This document shows positions 23,694 to 32,489 of a DNA stretch of 64,000 bases, piece by piece. Within the stretch, counting starts at the first letter, position 1, and every line of letters begins with the position of its first letter. The translations under genes and the position numbers were made by a program. Where the stretch lies: assembly GCF_020687545.1 (NCBI RefSeq), contig NZ_JAJEQX010000018.1, positions 1 to 64,000 on the forward strand, written 5' to 3'. Origin of the DNA: Ruminococcus turbiniformis. Its GTDB lineage: Bacteria > Bacillota > Clostridia > Lachnospirales > Lachnospiraceae. The notes below the pieces were generated by a model. The model saw only the letters and a program-made list of their open reading frames with translations. It was not told the origin of the DNA and made no database searches.

Positions 23694-26650
23694 CTCCCGG
23701 TCTCCTCTGCCGCCAGAGTGAAGCTGTTTGTCTTAAGATCCGTATGCGAAAAACGGTCCCATGTAATCTTCCGGTTTATGAACGTCACCTCCGCGTCTTC
23801 CGCTGTCATGTCCGCGCAAACCGCAGCCTGGACAGGGGTAATTCCTCCGTAGGAAGTTTCTGCCGGGGAAAGCGACACGCTCACGTTCTCTGTCTGCGCG
23901 GTCACGTCTGTCAGAACATACCGGGAAACCCGCTTCTCCTCCACGGTGTATGTCCCGGAAGGGAGCCCCCGGATCACCGTCTGAAGCGTCGCCGTCCCGT
24001 CATCTGCCGTAAGCGACTCCACCTCATCCTCCGTAAAGGACACCGCCCGCGCGTAGGACCGCTCTGCCCCGGTCACATCTGTCCCGCGCACCTCGAAGAG
24101 AAAGACTGCGCTTCCGTGGAAGCTGTAAAAATCCTCCGCATAGATCGTCTTATTGATCGTCAGGTCAAGCAGCCTGACATTTTCCGCCGTGTAGGAAAAC
24201 TTCTGTACTCCTCCGTCAGCCTCGAGAATGCAGAACTCCTGCTCCCATGCTCCGGTATAACCGTCCGGAATTTTCGTCTCCACGATTTTAAACCATCCTT
24301 CGTTGTCCTCTGTCCGCTCAACCGTTTCTTCATTATAATAGGTGCCCGCCGCTTCATCGAAGCTCAGGATCAGGGCCGGAGTTTTGCCGTATCCCCCTTC
24401 TTTCCTGCTCCATTCGTACACTGCGAACTCCGCACCCGGCAGCAGTTCTCCTGTCGCTTTATCCTTCTTTGTCACCTCAATCTCAGCTTTTGGCGCAAGA
24501 GGATCGTTCTTCACAGTATAAGAAAACTTCTGTCCTTCCCCGCCTTCCTGTGCCACCTGAAATTCCTGCTCCCATTTTCCTTCAAATCCTTCCGGACACT
24601 TTGTCTCCGCCGCCTTGAACCATCCGCCGTTTTCCTGCGTATATGTCAGTCCGGACAGGCTGTACGTCCCGTCGCCGTTGTTCTGCATCTTTCCGTATTC
24701 CGCATATCCGCTGCCGTCCCACTCATAAACAGTAAACTCCGCATCGGTCAGCGGGCGGCTGTCCCTGCTGCTGATTTTTGTCACTGAAATATCTCCCGTT
24801 CCCGCCGGTATTTTCAGTCTCGTAATCACCTCATTCGTCTCATAAGACTCATCTTCATAGGCCGATTTTACCGAGAGCACGGCTGTATTCGGAATCACAC
24901 AGACTCCGTCCTGAAGGTAACTGCTCAAGTCCGCTCCTGCATCAATCTCCACTCGGATAATATAATGATAGTTTTTCCCGTAGAACGAGTCCTGTCCGGG
25001 ATCACGGCACGTAAATGCAATCCGGTTTCCTGTACCGGTAATGGAAAACAGCTCTGTCACATCGTTTCCTCCGTCGTCCACTACCTTTGCATCGATATAC
25101 CGAAGGCAGGATGCCAGCGTATCAGAAATACTGTACTCTGTGTAGTAAAATTTCCGGTCTGACTGAAGCGGCACGTTCTCTGAAATTTTATAGGTGAATA
25201 TCTCCTCCCGCGCGTCCAGCGTATTTTCCCGCGCGTCTGTCTCATCGCTGTCAGAGACAGTCTTTACCGGAGGGTACGGCGTCGTTACTCTTGCGAATCT
25301 AGTCGCAGTGTAGCCAAGCCAGGAATATTTTCCAAGATCCGGATCATTTCTCACATCGCTCTCCGTAAAATGCGGGTACCGCCCGCCGCTCATTCCGTAA
25401 TAAAACGGCAGTCCCAGATCATTGTTCCAAAACGTCAGGTTGTTGTACAGCCCGTATGAAAATGAATCTGACGTGAAATTGACAAGTACCTGACCGGAGC
25501 TGTCCTCATCCTCCCGGCTCGTCATCTCATACGCCCCGTCCGCAAACACCGGGTTTCCATTGTTATTCTGCGTATACAGAAGGCCGCAGTCGTCCGCCAC
25601 AAAGATCTTGTCATAATCTGATGTAATCACACACGTCTGGGAGAAATCGATATCCGTAATCGTTGCGTACCCTTTCACCGTAACCGGTTCTCCTGTCTCG
25701 TGGTCATAAAACGCAATCGAACACTCCGCGTACCGCACTCCGTCCTCCGCGATTCCGATTGCCTGTGTGTCAAAACCCACTGTGCCGTACTCCAGACCGT
25801 ACAGGGTCAGCAGTTCATAATCCGTGATCGTAAATTTCACATCCACGGAACGCCCGGCAAATGTACCCACATTCCGGTACCATGCCCCGATCTGACCTTT
25901 CAGAGAGTCGTCCGGCAGGTTGCACCAGTAAATGTGGTCTGCATACTCTGCCCCCGCAAACAGCGACGAGTCAAAACCGAACGGTTCCACCACTGTATTT
26001 TCATTGACCTTTGCCTGGAACTCATAGTCCCCGCTCACCACATCATCCGGAGCGAGCGTCTCAAACACATCCGAGGCGTTCACAAACGGCGCGCCCTCCG
26101 ACTGGTACGGCCTGCTGCATATGCCCGCCGCATCGGTAATATACGTCTCCCCGTTCACCTGGAACTGGTATCCGAGACGCGCCAGGAGATACCCCTGTCC
26201 GTCGAAATATCTCCCGATCCCGTCAATTTTCTGATAGCCTGTCACCATCCACGCGTTCACCGGATCATAATACATCAGCCATGCATTGCTTCCCCATCTG
26301 ACATCCGGCGTCGTCCGGATCCACCCGGTCACACAGTAGCCCGACTTGTCAAAATAGTACCATTTTCCGTTAATCGGCTGCCATCCGTCTGCATAGTAGG
26401 TATTCCCGCTGATCGTATAAAACCACCGTCCGCCCTCCATATGCCATCCCGGGGAATAACTGGCCCCGGACGTCACGCGCGACGCAGCCTTTCCTTCATA
26501 ATAAGGCGCATGAAACGGCTGTGTGTACGCATTGTTTTCCATTGCCGCATAAGCTTCCCCGGACGGCGCTGCAAGGGCGGCCGCCGCGGAAAAGAAGAGC
26601 CCTGCCGCCACAGTCAGCAGAAGACGCATTCCTCTTGTTATATTTCTCAT
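23690..26650 (-). CDS. Large secreted adhesin: wall-binding repeats plus SpaA isopeptide domains
   Basis: About 986 residues with a signal peptide (MRLLLTVAAGLFFSAAAALAA), then choline-binding-type cell-wall repeats (about 68-181: GWHMEGGRWFYTISG, GWQPINGKWYYFDKSGYCVTGW, YYDPVNAWMVTGYQKIDG). A central 440-residue region contains an isopeptide-forming fimbrial-like domain (KTVSDSDETD ... FTYKISENVP). Two SpaA/Cna-B-type domains follow (about 621-715 and 724-825), each with a candidate Lys (ISVTK, IEVTK) and Glu (AETKCPEG, VETKIPDG) pair, then a third related domain (LTINKTIY ... GTYTVEEKRV). No LPXTG or C-terminal membrane anchor is present. Start at ATG 26650 rather than GTG 26662 is my choice, from GAGGTG spacing. 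Likely a surface adhesin of the SipW locus, held non-covalently. Confidence 0.85.
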   Translation of the reverse strand: MRNITRGMRLLLTVAAGLFFSAAAALAAPSGEAYAAMENNAYTQPFHAPYYEGKAASRVTSGASYSPGWHMEGGRWFYTISGNTYYADGWQPINGKWYYFDKSGYCVTGWIRTTPDVRWGSNAWLMYYDPVNAWMVTGYQKIDGIGRYFDGQGYLLARLGYQFQVNGETYITDAAGICSRPYQSEGAPFVNASDVFETLAPDDVVSGDYEFQAKVNENTVVEPFGFDSSLFAGAEYADHIYWCNLPDDSLKGQIGAWYRNVGTFAGRSVDVKFTITDYELLTLYGLEYGTVGFDTQAIGIAEDGVRYAECSIAFYDHETGEPVTVKGYATITDIDFSQTCVITSDYDKIFVADDCGLLYTQNNNGNPVFADGAYEMTSREDEDSSGQVLVNFTSDSFSYGLYNNLTFWNNDLGLPFYYGMSGGRYPHFTESDVRNDPDLGKYSWLGYTATRFARVTTPYPPVKTVSDSDETDARENTLDAREEIFTYKISENVPLQSDRKFYYTEYSISDTLASCLRYIDAKVVDDGGNDVTELFSITGTGNRIAFTCRDPGQDSFYGKNYHYIIRVEIDAGADLSSYLQDGVCVIPNTAVLSVKSAYEDESYETNEVITRLKIPAGTGDISVTKISSRDSRPLTDAEFTVYEWDGSGYAEYGKMQNNGDGTYSLSGLTYTQENGGWFKAAETKCPEGFEGKWEQEFQVAQEGGEGQKFSYTVKNDPLAPKAEIEVTKKDKATGELLPGAEFAVYEWSRKEGGYGKTPALILSFDEAAGTYYNEETVERTEDNEGWFKIVETKIPDGYTGAWEQEFCILEADGGVQKFSYTAENVRLLDLTINKTIYAEDFYSFHGSAVFLFEVRGTDVTGAERSYARAVSFTEDEVESLTADDGTATLQTVIRGLPSGTYTVEEKRVSRYVLTDVTAQTENVSVSLSPAETSYGGITPVQAAVCADMTAEDAEVTFINRKITWDRFSHTDLKTNSFTLAAEETGR

Positions 26651-26663
26651 CGCATGTTTCACC

Positions 26664-27218
26664 TCACTCTCTCAGGAAAGAACTCCAGGCTTCCGCATAC
26701 GAGCCGTAACTTCCCTGCTGAACAGACTCCTCATAGATATATATATCAAAATTCTCCTCCGCCATAAGGGAAGCGTCCGCCTCCGCCGAAAAGCTCACTT
26801 TTTCCATAAGAAGTCCTGTCTCCTCTCCGGGCGCCACCGCGTTTTCATAGTAATAGTAGCCTCCCAGCTTCGCATCCTCCTCCGGACTGATATATCTCCA
26901 TCCGGTATCTTCCGGATACAGGACATCCACGCCTTTGCTCACATCCCCGTCACTGAACAGAACCGCCGCCCGGATGTAGCACGGAACTGACTCCGTATTC
27001 TCCACCCAGACTTCCTTTTCGTATGTACCTCCCGTGTCCGGCACACTGTCCGGATTCGTAAAATTCTCTTCTATGACAGAGGTATTGACGCCAACAGGCA
27101 CTGCATTCTCCTCGGTGTCCCTGTCTGTCAGGTAGGCGAAAAGCATTCCCGCCGGGACGGCTGACATCACAGCCACAGCAGTAAGCAGCGCCGCAAAACC
27201 GTTTTGTTTTCTCATCAT
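26664..27218 (-). CDS. TasA-like SipW-dependent secreted protein (small)
   Basis: A 184-residue protein with a SipW-type signal (RKQNGFAALLTAVAVMSAVPAGMLFAYLTDRDTEENAV), in which AYLTD-x-D marks the cleavage region as in TasA (AYFTD). The mature part has strand-rich segments such as EKEVWVENTESVPCYIRAAVLFSDG, a pattern seen in TasA-type subunits. Its start overlaps the preceding gene (ATGA-type overlap) and its stop lies 13 bases before the adhesin ATG. Probably a minor fibre or adaptor subunit; the specific role is inference. Confidence 0.82.
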   Translation of the reverse strand: MMRKQNGFAALLTAVAVMSAVPAGMLFAYLTDRDTEENAVPVGVNTSVIEENFTNPDSVPDTGGTYEKEVWVENTESVPCYIRAAVLFSDGDVSKGVDVLYPEDTGWRYISPEEDAKLGGYYYYENAVAPGEETGLLMEKVSFSAEADASLMAEENFDIYIYEESVQQGSYGSYAEAWSSFLRE

Positions 27219-28423
27219 CCCGTCTCCTTTCCGCCATATGGCCTGTTCTTCGCTCTCCTGCCGGCTGCCTCTGTCCCGATCCCTTCTCTGCTCAGATACT
27301 GAAGAAGCGCCGCAACTCCCATGACAGCACCGCCAAGCATCATTACAAGGCCCGCAAGAGCGGCTCCGGACAGGCCATCATCTCCTGTTTTCACCGTCTG
27401 CACCGGTTCCGGAATCTCCTCCGTCGAAAAGATCCATCTCACACAGCTCGAAAGAAGAGAATAGTCGTTGTCAAGTTCTGCCGGCACATCGAGTGTAAAG
27501 CGGAAGTTTCCATTCTCCCCCGCCGGTATCGTTCCCAGACAGATGTTGTCTGTGATTGCCTCTCCCTTCAGCGGGCCGCTGTATATCACGAGCTCCTCTC
27601 CCCCGGTCTCCGCCGCAATGGTCAAAAGAATCTTCTCCAGTATGTCATCTTCCTCGACAATGACATTTCTGAAATAAATCCGTATCTCCTTTCCGCTGCT
27701 GTTGATCAGAGCCGCGTTGTCGCTGTAGCTGTCTCCCGGCATAAGGTAGGGCAGATTTTTAAAAAAATTGTCCGGGTCCGCTGTTAGCGCTTCCGCGTCC
27801 CCCTGGTACTCCACCTGCAGAGAAGTTCTCTCCTGTGTCTGAAATACCGTAATGTCGTGTCCGTTTTCATTTCTGCTCTCCTTTATCTCCGTCTGCCCCC
27901 ACGGAGCCTCCGATTCAAAATCAGGCGTAAAATTGGCCGCCTGTATAGCGTCCGCATCGATCCGGAGCCGGAAGCTTTTCCCCTCCAGTTCGTCCTGCGG
28001 CAGATCTTCGGGAATGAAAATCCCCTTGAACACATCCACTGACTCTCCGTTTTTCAGGATATCCCGCAGGTAATAATATCCGTCCTGCGCCCTGATCCAG
28101 CACTCTTCCATCCCATACAGATCATCCTCTGTAACTGCACCGGTATCTTCAAAAGTCAGTTTCACGCGCACATAACAGTCCGCTCCCTCCCCCGTGATAC
28201 GCGGGATTTTAGATATTTCCGCTCCCGGAAGAATATCGGGTATATCCTCCCACTCTTTTTCTGTTCCGTCTTCCGTCAGCATATATTCTTCCAGCCGGAT
28301 ATCAACAGTTCCTGTCTGGAAAATGTTTGTCACCGCCGCCTCGGGCATTGCGTAAACTGCCGTTCCGGATACGCACAGCAGCACTGACGCCGCCGCAAAA
28401 CCGGCGGTTAAATTTCTCCGCAT
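27215..28423 (-). CDS. TasA-like surface protein with C-terminal membrane anchor
   Basis: A 402-residue secreted protein. The N-terminus (RRNLTAGFAAASVLLCVSGTAVYA, then VTNIFQTGTVDIRLEEY) is the SipW/TasA-type signal and first strand. Two related halves follow (DILPGAEISKIPRITGEGADCYVRVKLTFED and NLPYLMPGDSYSDNAALINSSGKEIRIYFRNV), each the LPGD/PG-x-x-x pattern of TasA-like camelysin domains. The tail has VKTGDD, a hydrophobic segment (about 351-378) and a basic end (GRRAKNR), resembling the xPKTGD sortase signals of this family of bacteria but with V for P. It may anchor the fibre to membrane or wall. Confidence 0.82.
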   Translation of the reverse strand: MRRNLTAGFAAASVLLCVSGTAVYAMPEAAVTNIFQTGTVDIRLEEYMLTEDGTEKEWEDIPDILPGAEISKIPRITGEGADCYVRVKLTFEDTGAVTEDDLYGMEECWIRAQDGYYYLRDILKNGESVDVFKGIFIPEDLPQDELEGKSFRLRIDADAIQAANFTPDFESEAPWGQTEIKESRNENGHDITVFQTQERTSLQVEYQGDAEALTADPDNFFKNLPYLMPGDSYSDNAALINSSGKEIRIYFRNVIVEEDDILEKILLTIAAETGGEELVIYSGPLKGEAITDNICLGTIPAGENGNFRFTLDVPAELDNDYSLLSSCVRWIFSTEEIPEPVQTVKTGDDGLSGAALAGLVMMLGGAVMGVAALLQYLSREGIGTEAAGRRAKNRPYGGKETG

Positions 28424-28519
28424 CTGACTGCCTCCTTTCTGCCTGCCGCCGGCGCACTATTGCACACTGCCGTTGCCGTACTTTTACACTGCCGGCAGGC
28501 CTCTTTTCTATTCAAATTT

Positions 28520-29197
28520 CTAAGCTGTCTCCGGAAGCTGGTTTTTCAGCACGTTCCACACTTCCGACGGAGACGTCACTCCGCCGCTGATATCTGAAGT
28601 CTGGATACCGTATGCATTGACAATGATATGCTGCGTGGACTCCTCAAGTCCCTGGCCCTCCACTGCGTTGATAAACTTCACACTGTCAAACAGTGCCGGC
28701 GTCGACTCATCCTGCTTCAGCGCCGTACATGCAGTAGCTGTACCGTACACATACAGATGCGTTACCGTACCTCTTCCCGCATCTTTCGTACCGCTTCCCA
28801 TCTCTGTCCACCCGCGGTTCACCGTATAGGTAAAAAGCTCTTTCTCAGCAGACGGATTCTTCGTCCCGTCCTGGTTTGCAGTCACCACATTTTTATAAGG
28901 AACGGATACCTCCATGAAAACATACTCATCATTAATGCCCGTATTGACAATCTGAGGATCCTTCTCAATCTCCTGTTCCGGCGTAATATTCTCCGGGGGA
29001 TTCCATCCCGGCTCCTCGATCTCCAGTGAGACTTTCCCGACAGTAAATGTATTGGTCACCGTATCTCCGTCTGTAAAATATGCCATGATCCGTCCCGCCG
29101 CGAGACTTCCCGCCAGTGCCAGTCCGACCGCAAGTACTCTGATTCCTCTGTGCTGCTTTTTTCCTCTGTTCTCTGTATTCACTCTGTAATTCTTCAT
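28520..29197 (-). CDS. TasA-like SipW-dependent major secreted subunit
   Basis: A 225-residue protein with signal GIRVLAVGLALAGSLAAGRIMAYFTDGDTVTNTFTVGKV; AYFTD-x-x-x-x-x-N-x-F-x-x-G is the TasA/camelysin hallmark and predicts SipW cleavage after the alanine. The mature domain (IEEPGWNPPE ... DPQIVNTGINDEYVFMEVSVPYK) also matches TasA-type proteins. I start at 29197 (MKNYRVN) because AAGGAG lies upstream; the longer frame extends into the DUF5688 gene. It has the best ribosome site and comes first among the three, so it may be the main fibre subunit. That is inference. Confidence 0.88.
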   Translation of the reverse strand: MKNYRVNTENRGKKQHRGIRVLAVGLALAGSLAAGRIMAYFTDGDTVTNTFTVGKVSLEIEEPGWNPPENITPEQEIEKDPQIVNTGINDEYVFMEVSVPYKNVVTANQDGTKNPSAEKELFTYTVNRGWTEMGSGTKDAGRGTVTHLYVYGTATACTALKQDESTPALFDSVKFINAVEGQGLEESTQHIIVNAYGIQTSDISGGVTSPSEVWNVLKNQLPETA

Positions 29198-29214
29198 TCT
29201 GTAGTCTCCTTCCA

Positions 29215-30183
29215 CTAAAACACATTTTCCTGAACACAGCATTTCCCCGCACGGTTTTCTGTTCCGCAGAGGAGCCTGCCTGTATTTCTCTCATAAAGGT
29301 ACACATGGTCACTTAACACTTCCTCGTCCTCCACCTGTGTCTCATTGACCTCTTTTACCATCTCGTTCATATCACTGCAGCAGAGCACCGGATTCTGAGG
29401 CACAATCACCACCTCATGGATACTGCTCGGAAGAATATAAAAATCTTTCCGCAGGATCTGTCCGATCATATCCAGCACATGAGGATAGGCCATGCATGCC
29501 GCTCCGTAACTCCTCAATTTGTTGGACAGTACATACATTCCGTCAGAACATTGTACATTTGCGGCAAACAGGTTGCCCGATTGGTCCGCTCTCCCATATT
29601 CCGTGCTTTTCCCCATAATTTCACGCAGCGCATACTTCATCGTAAAAAATTCGGCCGGAAGCAGCACTTTGGCATTTTCCGCAGCTGTTTTCCACAGTGT
29701 TTCCACTGTCACATCCCATCTGCGCATATGAGCATGATTGACCACAAGCGTGGCTGTGCTCTCCCCGTTCACTTCAAGAAGGACGTAGAATACGACAGAC
29801 AGGTCAAGAAAGGCCAGATGCGGCACTTCTTCCAGAAATTCCCGGTTCGCCGCCGTGTTGATCAGCCGGAAGACAACTCTGTCCTTCACCCCTTCAAAAG
29901 TCAGAAGGTCCTCGCAGTTCCATGATTCTTCCTTGCGAATGCTCTCATAGAACTTCAGCATCTCTTCCACAACCTCGTCCATGGAAGTCCCGTTCCTGTA
30001 GTTTTCAAAAAATTCTTCCAGATAAATTGTCGGAGATATATTAACCCCCGGCGCCTCAATCAATATGCCGGTCCGCTCTCTCCCGTTATTCTTTACTGCG
30101 GTGTATATTCCTGCTCTTACACCTCCTGTCAGATTCAGGTTAATCCGTTCCTCAACCGCACACGCAAACTCATTGAAATCCAT
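29215..30183 (-). CDS. DUF5688 family protein
   Basis: A 322-residue soluble protein recognised by its N-terminal MDFNEFACAVEERINLNL, PTIYLEEFFENYRNGTSMDEVVEEML and NLFAANVQCSDGMYVLSNKLR-type pattern (DUF5688, common in Lachnospiraceae, function unknown). No signal peptide, membrane segment or catalytic motif is visible. It is the first gene of the minus-strand unit that continues with the TasA-like genes, with 17 bases between its stop and the next ATG. AAAGGAG precedes its start. Whether it takes part in fibre formation or regulation is open. Confidence 0.82.
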   Translation of the reverse strand: MDFNEFACAVEERINLNLTGGVRAGIYTAVKNNGRERTGILIEAPGVNISPTIYLEEFFENYRNGTSMDEVVEEMLKFYESIRKEESWNCEDLLTFEGVKDRVVFRLINTAANREFLEEVPHLAFLDLSVVFYVLLEVNGESTATLVVNHAHMRRWDVTVETLWKTAAENAKVLLPAEFFTMKYALREIMGKSTEYGRADQSGNLFAANVQCSDGMYVLSNKLRSYGAACMAYPHVLDMIGQILRKDFYILPSSIHEVVIVPQNPVLCCSDMNEMVKEVNETQVEDEEVLSDHVYLYERNTGRLLCGTENRAGKCCVQENVF

Positions 30184-30413
30184 TAAACTCCTTTCTCTGT
30201 GCGGTCCGTCCTAAATTTGATGAGAAAATCGGTACGAAATGTACCTTTGAAATTAATGTGATACTTGAACAATATTATGTGATCCTGATTATAGATGAAT
30301 CAGAACGAAAAAGCAATGGGGAATACTGAACAAAAAACACCCGAAATGTTTTTACAGTATTACATAAGTTTTGAGACCATTTTCCCCTTGACAGAAAAAA
30401 CAGTAAAAAAACA
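30184..30413. promoter_or_regulatory. Upstream region of the DUF5688-TasA operon
   Basis: AT-rich gap between two minus-strand units. It holds a perfect inverted repeat GGTAC-GAAAT-GTACC (30231-30245), 48 bases before the DUF5688 start, which could be an operator. Two related ATCACAT motifs lie farther upstream (around 30255-30285, minus strand). No convincing -35/-10 pair was found. Confidence 0.4.
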
Positions 30414-30440
30414 GGACACGGTTCAGACCGCATCCTGCTT
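30400..30440 (-). terminator. Terminator of efp
   Basis: On the minus strand an imperfect stem from CAGGATGCGGT to ACCGTGTCCTG is followed by TTTTTTTAC, about 50 bases after the efp stop. Confidence 0.7.
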
Positions 30441-30488
30441 CGTTACTATCATATATTATATTATGATTCTGTATGATTTGTCTCTGTA

Positions 30489-31046
30489 TTATACTCTTGA
30501 CAGATACTCTCCTGTACGAGTGTCAATCTTCAGCACATCGCCTGTATCACAGAACAGCGGAACCATAACAACCGCTCCTGTCTCCACAGTAGCCGGCTTT
30601 GTTGCGCCCTGTGCCGTATCTCCCTTGAATCCCGGCTCTGTCTCTGTGATCGCCAGTTCTACGAACAGCGGCGGCTCTACGGAAAATACATTGCCTTTAT
30701 GTGAACAGATCTTGACCGTCTCATTCTCCTTGACAAACTTCAGCGCATCTCCGACAACCTCACCGTCAAGTGCAATCTGGTCATATGTCTCAAGATCCAT
30801 GAAATTGTAAAGATCTCCGTCTTTATAGAGGTACTGCATATCCTTTCTGTCGATATGAGCATTCTCAAATTTCTCAGTCGGGCGGAAGGTCTTCTCGACA
30901 ACTCCTCCGCTGATGATATTTTTCAGTTTGGTTCTTACGAACGCCGCGCCCTTTCCAGGCTTTACATGCTGGAATTCCAAAATCTGATAAATATTACCGT
31001 CGATTTCCACGGTAATGCCGTTTTTAAAATCTCCTGCTGCGACCAT
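30489..31046 (-). CDS. efp: Elongation factor P
   Basis: Ribosome-binding factor that relieves stalling at polyproline. The 185 residues consist of a KOW-like N-terminal domain and two OB domains. The modification loop is [12 protein letters not shown], with the lysine at position 32, as in Bacillus-type EF-P. It has its own promoter (31092-31120) overlapping the yqeG end, and AAGGAGG before the ATG. Length is typical. Confidence 0.97.
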   Translation of the reverse strand: MVAAGDFKNGITVEIDGNIYQILEFQHVKPGKGAAFVRTKLKNIISGGVVEKTFRPTEKFENAHIDRKDMQYLYKDGDLYNFMDLETYDQIALDGEVVGDALKFVKENETVKICSHKGNVFSVEPPLFVELAITETEPGFKGDTAQGATKPATVETGAVVMVPLFCDTGDVLKIDTRTGEYLSRV

Positions 31047-31091
31047 TTATCTTCCTCCTTAAATCACGCTTTACTAACGTTCCATTTTATA

Positions 31092-31120
31092 ATTCTATAC
31101 TAAACTTCCTTATTTTTCAA
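31092..31120 (-). promoter_or_regulatory. efp promoter
   Basis: Minus strand -35 TTGAAA (31115-31120), a 17-base spacer and -10 TAGAAT (31092-31097), overlapping the last codons of yqeG. Confidence 0.65.
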
Positions 31121-31609
31121 TCTTTTTTTATAGAAATGAAGGACGATCTTCTCCAGATACCGCTTCAGTACAATCTGGATCTCCTCCTTCGGATGAATCG
31201 GCTTTACAAGGATGTTATGGATTCCCGCCCTCTTGGCTCCCCATACATCGGTAAAAAGCTGATCACCGACAAAAACCGTGTTTGATCTGTCCGTCCCCAT
31301 GATCTCCATGGCCTTTACATAATTCTTCGTGGAAGGCTTATGCGCATTGTAAATATACTTTGTACCGATCTCTCTGTTGAACATCTTCACCCGTTTCTCC
31401 TGGTTGTTGGAGATCAGACATGAGGCAAATCCGATGTCATTCAGGCGGGCAAAAAGCTTCTTCGCGCGCTCGTCCGCAGGAGCGCCGTGGGGCACAAGTG
31501 TGTTGTCAATGTCAAAGATCACCCCTCTGTACCCCTCTTCATACAGTTTTTCAAAAGGGATGATATAAGTGGACGCCACATACTCATCCGGGAAAAATTT
31601 TTCAAACAT
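31100..31609 (-). CDS. yqeG: YqeG family HAD IIIA-type phosphatase
   Basis: A 169-residue HAD-superfamily phosphatase with motif I VIFDIDNTLVPHG (DxDxT), motif II LISNN and motif III FVGDQLFTDVWGAKRAG. The family in Firmicutes acts on phosphatidylglycerophosphate (PgpA-like role reported for related proteins) or is uncharacterised; I do not assign a substrate. The reading frame overlaps the stop of the preceding kinase gene. Start is ATG 31609, or GTG three bases earlier. Confidence 0.9.
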   Translation of the reverse strand: MFEKFFPDEYVASTYIIPFEKLYEEGYRGVIFDIDNTLVPHGAPADERAKKLFARLNDIGFASCLISNNQEKRVKMFNREIGTKYIYNAHKPSTKNYVKAMEIMGTDRSNTVFVGDQLFTDVWGAKRAGIHNILVKPIHPKEEIQIVLKRYLEKIVLHFYKKRLKNKEV

Positions 31610-32393
31610 CACTCTTATCCAACTCCGTAAGCTTTGAAATCAGTTCCTCACAGATCTCCAAAATCGACTTGTTGTCCGTCTGCACTACAACATCCGCGGC
31701 AGCCTCATACTTCTCCCTTCTCTTCTCCATCAGCTCGGCAATGTATTCCACACTGTTGTTTCCGGCGAGAAGCGGTCTGTCATTGCTGTCCTTGACACGC
31801 TCATGTATCGTCTCCGGGCTTGCCGTAAGAAGCACGACGCGGCCGTTTTTCTTCATCTCAGTTACATTTTCCTCTCTCATGGCAACACCGCCGCCACAGG
31901 AGATTATGCAGTTCTTTCCTGTCTGCAGCTCTCTAAGCAGGCTCGTCTCCAGGTTCCGGAAATATTCTTCCCCGTAAGTAGCAAAGATATCCGGAATACT
32001 CATCTCCTCGCGCTCGGCAATCTCCTGATCCATTTCAACAAGCCGCATATCGAACATTGTGCTTAAGTAGTCCGATATCGTCGTTTTTCCCGCTCCCATA
32101 AAGCCGATCAGGACGATATTGTAGGAGAAAAGCTTTCTCGCCTGAATACGCTTACTGTTGCGCAGGATCCGACTGAATACGTCCTGAATTTCCTCCTGAT
32201 ACTTATTATCTTTAAGTTTCTCATCCAGCCGTCTCTTCTGTTTTGCCTCCTGAGCCGGCTGCAGAATCGGCATACCGTATTTTTCTTTATACGCCATAAT
32301 CTTTTCGATGATGGCGTTTCTCTCCACAAGCGCATCAATAATTCTGTCATCACAGATCGCAAGCTGCTCGCGGTACATTTCCAGATCGTTCAT
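31602..32393 (-). CDS. aroK: Chorismate mutase / shikimate kinase fusion
   Basis: A 263-residue two-domain enzyme of aromatic amino acid synthesis. Residues 1-90 form a helical AroQ-type chorismate mutase (MYREQLAICDDRIIDALVERNAIIEKIMAYKEKYG); residues about 94-263 are shikimate kinase, with P-loop GFMGAGKTTI, the DxD EMDQEIAERE, and the lid SNDRPLLAGN. One enzyme acts before and the other after chorismate formation. The start at 32393 has CGGAGGG upstream. This fusion order occurs in Clostridia. It overlaps yqeG. Confidence 0.93.
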   Translation of the reverse strand: MNDLEMYREQLAICDDRIIDALVERNAIIEKIMAYKEKYGMPILQPAQEAKQKRRLDEKLKDNKYQEEIQDVFSRILRNSKRIQARKLFSYNIVLIGFMGAGKTTISDYLSTMFDMRLVEMDQEIAEREEMSIPDIFATYGEEYFRNLETSLLRELQTGKNCIISCGGGVAMREENVTEMKKNGRVVLLTASPETIHERVKDSNDRPLLAGNNSVEYIAELMEKRREKYEAAADVVVQTDNKSILEICEELISKLTELDKSDV

Positions 32394-32489
32394 TTTCACC
32401 CTCCGCAATTTTATACACAATACATCATATTATAGCAATTTTCATCTGCAATAGCAAGAACTTCCAGATCTGCATTTCTCGTGCATTTC

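Noticed and set aside
25700..26650. C-terminal sortase signal (LPXTG) in the SpaA protein
   Set aside because: The protein ends ...FTLAAEETGR with no motif, membrane helix or basic tail. Nothing similar occurs elsewhere in it.
23681..26767. Two long plus-strand open frames (368 and 355 residues) opposite the SpaA adhesin
   Set aside because: The minus-strand frame has a signal peptide, wall-binding repeats and SpaA domains; the antisense frames have unusual composition and no motifs.
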